Shown: piece by piece, positions 1 through 4,637 of the stretch
Layout of the letters: each line of letters begins with the position of its first letter
Numbering within the stretch: the first letter of the stretch is position 1
Assembly: GCA_012514545.1 (NCBI GenBank)
Contig: JAAZAC010000155.1
Location: 1 to 9,366, forward strand
DNA from: Actinomycetales bacterium
GTDB lineage: Bacteria > Actinomycetota > Actinomycetes > Actinomycetales > Cellulomonadaceae
Reading direction: 5' to 3'
Length of the DNA: 9,366 nucleotides
Translations under genes and position numbers: made by a program
The notes under the pieces: generated by a model
Databases searched by the model: none
What the model saw: only the letters and a program-made list of their open reading frames with translations
What the model was told of the DNA's origin: nothing

Positions 1-345
1 CTGCTCGTCGCGCTCGCCCTCATGCTGCTGCTCATCCGCAACCTCTTCGGGCTGTGGGTCGTGCTCGTCGGCGGCGCGGGCGTCGCGGCGGTGACCTGGG
101 CCGCGACGCCGGCGGTCCAGACGGCGGTGGCGACCGCCCTCGCGTGGTTCTGGCTCCTCGCCGCCCCGCGCGCCGTCCTCGAGCTCGCCCGGCGTCGGGG
201 CCCCGCCTCCGACGCCGACCAGCTCGCGCGGCTCACCCGCCTCCCGGCGGCACTGTGGGTGCTGCTGCTGCTCGCGGCGACCGTCACCACCGCCGTCGCG
301 GGCGGGCGGCTCCTCGTCGCGGCGGCGCTGGCCGTCGGAGGGTGA
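1..345 (+). CDS. M50B-like membrane metallopeptidase, C-terminal end (5' truncated)
   Basis: The reading frame is open from base 1 and ends with TGA at 343-345, so about 114 residues remain; the ATG at 22 is probably internal. Visible are hydrophobic stretches near RNLFGLWVVLVGGAGVAAV, a second around the AxxWFWLLAAPRAVLEL segment, the polar motif DADQLARLTRLP, and a last hydrophobic helix before the stop. That order (two membrane helices, a basic linker, DADQLARLT, a final helix) is what I recall from the C-terminus of actinobacterial M50B-like (Pfam DUF/peptidase M50B-like) proteins. These are polytopic membrane proteins related to site-2 zinc proteases. The HExxH metal site would lie upstream of the window, so catalytic competence cannot be judged. 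The substrate is unknown. It is followed on the same strand by the flavodoxin gene after 62 bases. Confidence 0.7.
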   Translation: MLVALALMLLLIRNLFGLWVVLVGGAGVAAVTWAATPAVQTAVATALAWFWLLAAPRAVLELARRRGPASDADQLARLTRLPAALWVLLLLAATVTTAVAGGRLLVAAALAVGG

Positions 346-347
346 AT

Positions 348-394
348 CGCCCGTCTCGCCCGGCCGGAGCCTTCCGCCCGTCTCGCCAGGCGAG
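348..394 (+). promoter_or_regulatory. 13-bp direct repeats and a palindrome upstream of the flavodoxin gene
   Basis: CGCCCGTCTCGCC occurs at 348-360 and again, identical, at 375-387 (27 bases start to start). The second copy runs into a perfect odd palindrome, CTCGCCaGGCGAG, at 382-394. A weak -10-like CACAGT at 395-400 follows, 7 bases before the ATG at 408, so the palindrome would sit between -35 and -10. No good ribosome binding site precedes the ATG: GAGG at 402-405 is only 2 bases away. The arrangement suggests an operator, but this is inference. Confidence 0.35.
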
Positions 395-407
395 CACAGT
401 AGAGGTC

Positions 408-947
408 ATGACAGCGCTGGTCGTCTACGAGTCGATGTACGGCAGCACGAAGGCGATCGCGGAGGCGATCGGGGAGGGCCTCGCCCCCGCGGGCCCGATC
501 CGTGTCGAAGAGGTGAGCGCGCTCGCCGTCACGCCCGGCTCGCGCACGATCTCCCCCCAGATCGACCTGCTCGTCGTGGGCGCCCCCACCCACGCCTTCG
601 GGCTGAGCCGCCCGAACACCCGCCAGGACGCCGCCGCCGACGCGCCCGGCGGCTCCGTCATCTCGTCCGGGAAGGGCATGCGCGAGTGGCTGGCCGAGAT
701 CAGCCTGCCGCTCGGCGGGACGCTCTTCGCGGCCTTCGACACCAAGGTCGTGCGCCCCTCCCTGCCCGGCTCCGCCGCCAAGGGGATGCACAAGGCCCTC
801 GTCCGGATGGGCGGCCGCCCGGTCGCGGACCCGCGGACCTTCGCGGTCATGGGCAAGTCCGGCGGCCTCGTCGAAGGCGAGCTGGAGGCGGCGCGCGCCT
901 GGGGCGCCGAGCTCGCCGCGCGGGTCGCCTCGGGCTCGCGCGCCTGA
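408..947 (+). CDS. Flavodoxin-family FMN-binding protein
   Basis: A 179-residue protein with a flavodoxin fold. It opens with the first beta strand and phosphate-binding loop, TALVVYESMYGSTKAIAEAI (residues 2-21), where the S/T-rich YGSTKAIA segment would wrap the FMN phosphate. The second conserved part, LLVVGAPTHAFGLSRP (54-69), matches the loop that contacts the isoalloxazine ring in this family. FDTKVVRPSLPGSAAKGMHKAL (110-131) is a third conserved strand and helix. Length fits a single-domain flavodoxin, so it should be a soluble electron carrier or small quinone/flavin reductase rather than a multidomain enzyme; its redox partner is not in the window. The ATG at 408 is the only start directly before the first strand. 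The start looks leaderless or weakly translated. It is convergent with the exonuclease gene, with 38 bases between the stops. Confidence 0.85.
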   Translation: MTALVVYESMYGSTKAIAEAIGEGLAPAGPIRVEEVSALAVTPGSRTISPQIDLLVVGAPTHAFGLSRPNTRQDAAADAPGGSVISSGKGMREWLAEISLPLGGTLFAAFDTKVVRPSLPGSAAKGMHKALVRMGGRPVADPRTFAVMGKSGGLVEGELEAARAWGAELAARVASGSRA

Positions 948-951
948 CGCC

Positions 952-989
952 CTGACGGGCCGCCGCGGCGCGGGGTCGCCGCCCCTCAG
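952..989. terminator. Candidate bidirectional terminator hairpin between convergent genes
   Basis: Between the convergent stops at 947 and 986 lies GCGGCG (965-970), a 6-base loop, then CGCCGC (977-982). An outer partly paired CTGA..GGG (952-959) faces CCC TCAG (983-989). There is no T-tract on either strand, as is common in high-GC actinomycetes. The structure overlaps the last codons of the exonuclease gene. Confidence 0.35.
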
Positions 990-1972
990 CGTGCGAGCGC
1001 GTCGACGAGTCGAGTGAGGCCGGAGGCGAGGCGCCAGCGCTCGGCCAGCGCGGTGAGCACCCCGGGGTCGCGCGGCGCGAGCGGCAGCGCGTCCGGCACG
1101 TCGGGCAGCGGCAGGTCGGTGGCCACGCGCACGACCCCGGGCGCGACGGCGAGGTAGTCGCGCGCGTCGAGGAGGCGCCGCCGCTGGGTCGCGGTCAGCC
1201 CCGCGTCGCCCTGCTCCGCCGCCGCGAGCAGGGTCTCGAGGTCGCCGTAGCGCCGCAGCAGCGCGACGGCCGTCTTCTCGCCGATGCCCGGCACGCCCGG
1301 CAGGCCGTCGCTCGGGTCGCCGCGCAGCACCGCCATGTCCGCATAGGCGCGGCCGTCCGGCACGCCGTAGCGCTCGGCGAGGCGCGCCTGGTCGACGACG
1401 TCGAGCTGCCCGATCCCCTTGACCGTGTAGAGCACGCGGACCTCCGCCGCGTCGTCGACGAGCTGGAAGAGGTCCCGGTCGCCCGTGACGATCTCGACCG
1501 GCGAGCGCTCGACGGCCGGGCGCGCGGCCTCGCGGGCCGCGTAGGCGCCGATGACGTCGTCGGCCTCGTAGCCGGCCACGCCCACCCGGGCGACGCCGAG
1601 CGCGTCGAGCACCTCCGCGATGATCGGCACCTGCGGGGCGAGGGCCGCGGGGACGTCCTCCTCGCCGGAGGCCGCGCCGTCGGGGGCCGCGCCGTCGGGG
1701 GCCGCACCGTCGGGGGGCGCGGCCAGCCGGTGGGCCTTGTACGAGGGCAGCGCGGCCACGCGGAACGCGGGCCGCCAGTCGGCGTCCCAGCAGGCGACGA
1801 GGCGGCCCGGCCGCCGCGCGACCACGAGCCGGGTCATCATGTCGAGGAGCCCGCGCACGGCGTTGACGGGCGTGCCGTCGGGCGCCCGCCCGACGCCCTC
1901 CGGGACGCCGTAGAACGCCCGGAAGTACAGCGACGCCGTGTCGAGGAGCAGGAGGGGCCGCGCGCCTGTCAT
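986..1972 (-). CDS. Stand-alone 5'-3' exonuclease (Pol I N-terminal domain family)
   Basis: A 328-residue protein of the 5' nuclease (FEN / Pol I N-terminal) family, which cuts RNA or DNA flaps during repair and primer removal using two metal ions. Expected acidic residues are all visible: D11 in LLLLDTASLYFRAF, D63 in CWDAD, E136/D138/D139 in GYEADDVIGAYA, D165/D167 in VTGDRDLFQL, and D219/D222. A helix-hairpin-helix DNA-binding segment, DGLPGVPGIGEKTAVALLRRYG, spans 222-243. There is no polymerase domain, so it is a separate protein, as in many actinobacteria that also have full Pol I. An Asp-Gly-Ala-Ala-Pro repeat (residues 88-101) interrupts the segment after YKAHR. The start at 1972 is chosen because the family begins right at this strand and a TACCGT -10 box lies 6 bases upstream. 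The frame is open further upstream, but that stretch would cover the promoter. Confidence 0.9.
   Translation of the reverse strand: MTGARPLLLLDTASLYFRAFYGVPEGVGRAPDGTPVNAVRGLLDMMTRLVVARRPGRLVACWDADWRPAFRVAALPSYKAHRLAAPPDGAAPDGAAPDGAASGEEDVPAALAPQVPIIAEVLDALGVARVGVAGYEADDVIGAYAAREAARPAVERSPVEIVTGDRDLFQLVDDAAEVRVLYTVKGIGQLDVVDQARLAERYGVPDGRAYADMAVLRGDPSDGLPGVPGIGEKTAVALLRRYGDLETLLAAAEQGDAGLTATQRRRLLDARDYLAVAPGVVRVATDLPLPDVPDALPLAPRDPGVLTALAERWRLASGLTRLVDALAR
1671..1715. repeat. Three 15-bp in-frame tandem repeats in the exonuclease gene
   Basis: Three consecutive 15-bp units, GCCGCGCCGTCGGGG at 1671-1685 and 1686-1700, and the same with one A substitution at 1701-1715. On the coding (minus) strand they encode PDGAA repeated. 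They fall between YKAHR and the conserved helix leading to YEADD, in the region that forms the flexible arch in this nuclease family. Confidence 0.9.
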
Positions 1973-1978
1973 GACGGC

Positions 1979-1984
1979 ACGGTA
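1979..1984 (-). promoter_or_regulatory. -10 box for the exonuclease gene (leaderless)
   Basis: On the minus strand TACCGT (consensus TAnnnT) ends 6 bases before the ATG at 1972, so transcription would begin at or next to the start codon. No convincing -35 element is visible. Confidence 0.55.
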
Positions 1985-1987
1985 GCC

Positions 1988-2004
1988 GCCGCCCGTCGGG
2001 CGGC
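1988..2004. promoter_or_regulatory. Perfect 7-3-7 palindrome between divergent promoters
   Basis: GCCGCCC at 1988-1994, GTC, then GGGCGGC at 1998-2004. It lies directly upstream of the exonuclease -10 (1979-1984) and 16 bases before the -10 of the divergent ATPase gene (2021-2026), a position where one bound regulator could affect both. High G+C makes chance palindromes more likely. Confidence 0.3.
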
Positions 2005-2020
2005 ATCCGGGCGGGCCGGT

Positions 2021-2026
2021 TAGCGT
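2021..2026 (+). promoter_or_regulatory. -10 box for the RsbW-like gene
   Basis: TAGCGT matches TAnnnT and is identical to the -10 boxes proposed for both importer transcripts. A start site near 2033 would give a leader of about 30 bases to the GTG at 2065, long enough to include its ribosome binding site. Confidence 0.5.
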
Positions 2027-2064
2027 GTCCGGAACCAATGGCCCTTCGACGGCGGGAGCGTCGG

Positions 2065-2481
2065 GTGAGCACGATGCGCGTGGTGCGCGTGGCGACCGGG
2101 CAGGGCCCCGTCGCCGAGGTGCCGTTCGCCCTCGACACCCTGCGCCGCGTGCGCGCGGTCGTGCGCGACGTCGCCGAGGCGGCCGGGCTGGCCCGGCGCC
2201 GCGCGGACGAGCTCATGGTCGTCGTCAACGAGCTCGCCGCGAACAGCGTGGACCACGGCGGCGGGCGCGGCACCGTCCGCGCGTGGGTCGAGCACGGCGC
2301 GGTGGTCGTGGAGGTGTCCGACGCCGGTCGCCTCGCCGACCCGGGGGGCGCCGGCCGCACGGTCCCCCGGCTCGACCAGGACCGCGGCCGCGGGCTGTGG
2401 ATCGCGCGCCGGCTGGCCGACTCGCTCGAGATCCGCTCGACCGCCGACGGCACCGTCGCCCGCGTCGTCGTGCGCCGCTAG
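2065..2481 (+). CDS. RsbW-like ATP-binding protein (GHKL / HATPase_c_2 family)
   Basis: A 138-residue single-domain protein of the Bergerat-fold ATPases that include anti-sigma kinases such as RsbW and SpoIIAB. The N-box is ELMVVVNELAANSVDHGGG, with E56, N60 and H64; the G1 box is VSDAGRL with D86 and G88; the G2 box is DRGRGLWIARRLAD (about 106-119). The usual job is to bind an anti-sigma or STAS partner and sometimes phosphorylate it on serine, but no sigma factor, STAS or phosphatase gene is in the window, so the partner is unknown. I chose GTG 2065 because GGGAG at 2054-2058 sits 6 bases ahead of it, and because codons between the alternative ATG at 2038 and 2065 include CTT, CGA and CGT, unlike the rest of the gene. 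ATG 2038 (147 residues) remains possible, and ATG 2074 less so. Confidence 0.8.
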   Translation: MSTMRVVRVATGQGPVAEVPFALDTLRRVRAVVRDVAEAAGLARRRADELMVVVNELAANSVDHGGGRGTVRAWVEHGAVVVEVSDAGRLADPGGAGRTVPRLDQDRGRGLWIARRLADSLEIRSTADGTVARVVVRR

Positions 2482-2487
2482 GGCGTC

Positions 2488-2511
2488 GCGGCCCGAGCGT
2501 CGCCGGGCCGC
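2488..2511. terminator. Candidate terminator hairpin after the RsbW-like gene
   Basis: GCGGCCC (2488-2494), a 10-base loop, and GGGCCGC (2505-2511) form a perfect 7-bp stem starting 7 bases after the stop codon. There is no T-tract. It lies in the 103-base gap before the convergent DUF1918 stop; the rest of that gap shows no gene. Confidence 0.4.
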
Positions 2512-2584
2512 CCGCACCGAACGAGGGGCGCGACGAATGAGGGCCGCCGCCCGCCTCCCGACGGACGACGGCCCACCCAGAGCA

Positions 2585-2785
2585 TCACCCGCGGGCAGGC
2601 TCCTTGGGCACGACCCGCGCGTCCGGGCCGGGGAAGAAGAGGGTGCGCTCGCCGGAGTCCCGCCACTCCACGAGGAAGGGCGGCTCGCCGTCCGGGTGAC
2701 GCACCTCCACGACCCGACCGTGCCGCACGGCACCCGAGATCACGTTGGACTCGACGACGATCTCGTCGCCGACCGACGCCTTCAT
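2585..2785 (-). CDS. DUF1918 domain-containing small protein
   Basis: A 66-residue protein that looks like one complete DUF1918 domain, a small actinobacterial family of unknown function. Typical features are the opening MKASVGDEIVVES, the central valine-rich strand GRVVEVRHPDGEPPFLVEW (23-41) and the ending LFFPGPDARVV (49-59). The alternation of short beta strands suggests a small barrel. There are no cysteines, membrane segments or signal peptide, so it should be cytoplasmic. The ATG at 2785 is well supported: a full AGGAGGG (2790-2796) precedes it with a 4-base gap, and family members begin at MKA. A TTG-initiated extension to 2833 is open but would swallow the ribosome binding site and an upstream hairpin. 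The gene appears monocistronic, 266 bases downstream of the AAA+ ATPase gene on the same strand. Confidence 0.85.
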   Translation of the reverse strand: MKASVGDEIVVESNVISGAVRHGRVVEVRHPDGEPPFLVEWRDSGERTLFFPGPDARVVPKEPARG

Positions 2786-2789
2786 GTCA

Positions 2790-2818
2790 CCCTCCTGATC
2801 CGTGCCCTCGTGGGGCAC
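2790..2818 (-). promoter_or_regulatory. Strong ribosome binding site with upstream hairpin, DUF1918 leader
   Basis: On the minus strand AGGAGGG (2796-2790) is the best Shine-Dalgarno in the window. Just upstream, GTGCCC (2818-2813), a 5-base loop, and GGGCAC (2807-2802) form a perfect 6-bp stem, 5 bases before the Shine-Dalgarno. I see no clear TAnnnT -10 box upstream. The hairpin could affect mRNA stability or ribosome access; it leaves the Shine-Dalgarno single-stranded. Confidence 0.5.
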
Positions 2819-2930
2819 AAACCTCTCGGACAACCTCCATCATGGCTCAGGCGGGGCGTGCCGCGCGCGGGACCCGGGACCCTCCCGCCGGCCTCCCTCG
2901 CGGCCCCTCGCGGCCCCCGTCCCGCGGTTT

Positions 2931-2967
2931 CGAGACCTCGCGGCGAGATCGAGGTCCCGGAGTCTCG
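2931..2967. other. Nested inverted repeats in the gap after the AAA+ gene
   Basis: In the 266-base gap 2786-3051, GACCTCG (2934-2940) pairs with CGAGGTC (2950-2956) around a 9-base loop. CGAGAC (2931-2936) can pair instead with GTCTCG (2962-2967), so the two stems compete. It lies 85-121 bases past the stop of the minus-strand AAA+ gene and could be a terminator or processing site without a T-tract. The rest of the gap is G-run-rich on the plus strand (2991-3035) with no gene seen. Confidence 0.3.
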
Positions 2968-3051
2968 AGCTCGCCGGCAACCCCCGAGCTGGGCGGTGGG
3001 GGGCGGGGCTGCGGGCAGTGGGGCGGCGGGGGCGGCCGTGGCGTCGGGAGC

Positions 3052-4542
3052 TCAGTCGGCGGGGACGGTGCGCGGGCGGGCCCACGCCCGCAGCGCGGCG
3101 ACCTGTTCCGCCATGACGACGCTGAGCGGCCGGGTGGCCGCCGCCTCCCGGAGGAGGTGCTGCACGGTGACCGGGCCGCCGTCGTCGTGCGCGGCGTAGG
3201 CGGCGGACACGACGACCTGCTCGATCTCCGCGCCCGAGAAGCCCTCCGTCGCGGCCGCGAGCGCCGCGAGGTCGCCCGGGCCCAGCGCGATCCCGCGCTC
3301 GGCGGCGTGGATGCCGAAGACCTGCGCGCGGACCTCGGCCGACGGCAGGTCGACGAAGAAGATCTCGTCGAACCGGCCCTTGCGGACCAGCTCGGGCGGC
3401 AGCCGGGAGATGTCGTTCGCGGTGGCGACGACGAACACCCGCCCGCGCTTCTCCGCCAGCCACGTGAGGAACGTGCCGAGCACGCGCTGCGCGGCCCCGG
3501 CGTCGCCGTCGGAGGCCGCCAGCCCCTTCTCGATCTCGTCGATCCAGACGACGCACGGCGCCATGACGTCGGCCGTCGCCAGCGACTCGCGCAGCCGGCG
3601 CTCGGACTCCCCGACGTACTTGTCGTGCACGCCCGCGAGGTCCATGCGCAGGAGGGGGACGCCCAGCACGCTCGCCGCCACCTTCGCCGCGAGCGACTTG
3701 CCGCAGCCCTGCACCCCGAGCAGGAGCAGCCCGCGCGGAGGCGAGAGGTCGGGCGCGGAGCCGTCGAACGCGGGCCGACGGCGGCGCAGCCACTCCTTGA
3801 CGCGCCCCATCCCCGCGAGCGCGTCGACCGGCATCGTGTCGTACTCGAACGAGAGCACCCCGCCCCGGGCGAGCAGCTCGTACTTCGCCTTCGCGACGAG
3901 GGGGACGTCGTCGGCGGTGATCGCGCCGTCGTGGAAGATCGCGGTCCGCGCCAGGCGGCGGACGTCGGCCTCGGGCAGCCCGGCGAGGTTCTCCACGAGG
4001 AGCCGGATCGACGTCTCGTCGGCACGCACGGCCTGGCCGTGCTCGGCGACCCACTCGCGCGCGACGTCGTCGACGATCGCGCGGCGCGCGGCGGCGTCGG
4101 GGTAGGCGAGCTCGACGCGCGCCGCGAGGTGGGCGAGGTCGGCGGGCAGCTCGATGTCGTGGCTGACGAGGACGATCGTGCGCGGGCTGCGCTCGAAGCC
4201 GAGGCAGACGTCCTTGACGAGGCGCACGAGCGTCGGGTCCGTCAGGTACGGGTGGAGGTCGAGCATCACGTAGACGCCGGGGATCGCGTCGAGCAGGTGG
4301 GTGAGCACGCGCTCCGGCTGGGCGTTGAAGCCCTGGGCGCCGCCGAGGTCGACGTCGAGCCGCCGCAGCCCGGAGGTCACCGTCCACTCGAAGACGGGCG
4401 CGGGCGGGTTGAGCGCGCGGGCCGCCTCGACGACCTGGGCGACGGCGCGGGCCTCGTCCCGCGTCTCGAGGACGACGAGCGGCACGTGGCCGCGCAGGAT
4501 GGCGAGCAGGTCGCGGTTCATGCCCGTGAGCCCGCGATCCAT
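3052..4542 (-). CDS. Ycf46-like AAA+ family ATPase
   Basis: A 496-residue protein with two parts. Residues about 8-165 form a degenerate N-terminal domain (MNRDLLAILRGHVPLVVLET, FEWTVTSGL, VYVMLDLHPYL, RTIVLVSHDIELP), which resembles the N-terminal half of cyanobacterial/plastid Ycf46. Residues about 230-470 form a canonical AAA module: Walker A GVQGCGKS (276-283, K282), pore-loop-like KYVGESERRLRES (308-320), Walker B VVWIDE (331-336, D335/E336), sensor-1 region VVATAND (371-377, N376), and arginine-finger region RKGRFDE (387-393). SGAEIEQ (436-442) sits at the sensor-2 helix. Length matches Ycf46 (about 500 residues). It has no membrane segment or protease domain, so it is probably a cytosolic remodelling ATPase with unknown client. 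The start at 4542 is favoured by TACGTT 7 bases upstream; an in-frame ATG at 4599 would cover that box, and ATG 4521 (MNRDLL) is a further option. Confidence 0.85.
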   Translation of the reverse strand: MDRGLTGMNRDLLAILRGHVPLVVLETRDEARAVAQVVEAARALNPPAPVFEWTVTSGLRRLDVDLGGAQGFNAQPERVLTHLLDAIPGVYVMLDLHPYLTDPTLVRLVKDVCLGFERSPRTIVLVSHDIELPADLAHLAARVELAYPDAAARRAIVDDVAREWVAEHGQAVRADETSIRLLVENLAGLPEADVRRLARTAIFHDGAITADDVPLVAKAKYELLARGGVLSFEYDTMPVDALAGMGRVKEWLRRRRPAFDGSAPDLSPPRGLLLLGVQGCGKSLAAKVAASVLGVPLLRMDLAGVHDKYVGESERRLRESLATADVMAPCVVWIDEIEKGLAASDGDAGAAQRVLGTFLTWLAEKRGRVFVVATANDISRLPPELVRKGRFDEIFFVDLPSAEVRAQVFGIHAAERGIALGPGDLAALAAATEGFSGAEIEQVVVSAAYAAHDDGGPVTVQHLLREAAATRPLSVVMAEQVAALRAWARPRTVPAD

Positions 4543-4549
4543 GGCGCGG

Positions 4550-4555
4550 AACGTA
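4550..4555 (-). promoter_or_regulatory. -10 box for the Ycf46-like gene (leaderless)
   Basis: The minus strand reads TACGTT, then 7 bases, then ATG at 4542. The spacing fits transcription starting at the start codon. The divergent oxidoreductase start is at 4638; no equally clear -10 is visible for it in the 95-base gap. Confidence 0.55.
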
Positions 4556-4637
4556 GCACGCACGCCCGCCCGCAGGGGTTTCGCATCCCCGCGCGCCAAC
4601 GGATCATGGCTGCTCCGGCGCGACCCGAGGAGGCACC

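Noticed and set aside
4543..4599. N-terminal extension of the AAA+ protein to an ATG at 4599
   Set aside because: It would cover the TACGTT box and adds 19 residues without family resemblance; 4542 is at leaderless distance from the box.
4606..4637. ATG at 4606 upstream of the oxidoreductase as an alternative start
   Set aside because: It is out of frame with the oxidoreductase, and no Shine-Dalgarno precedes it.
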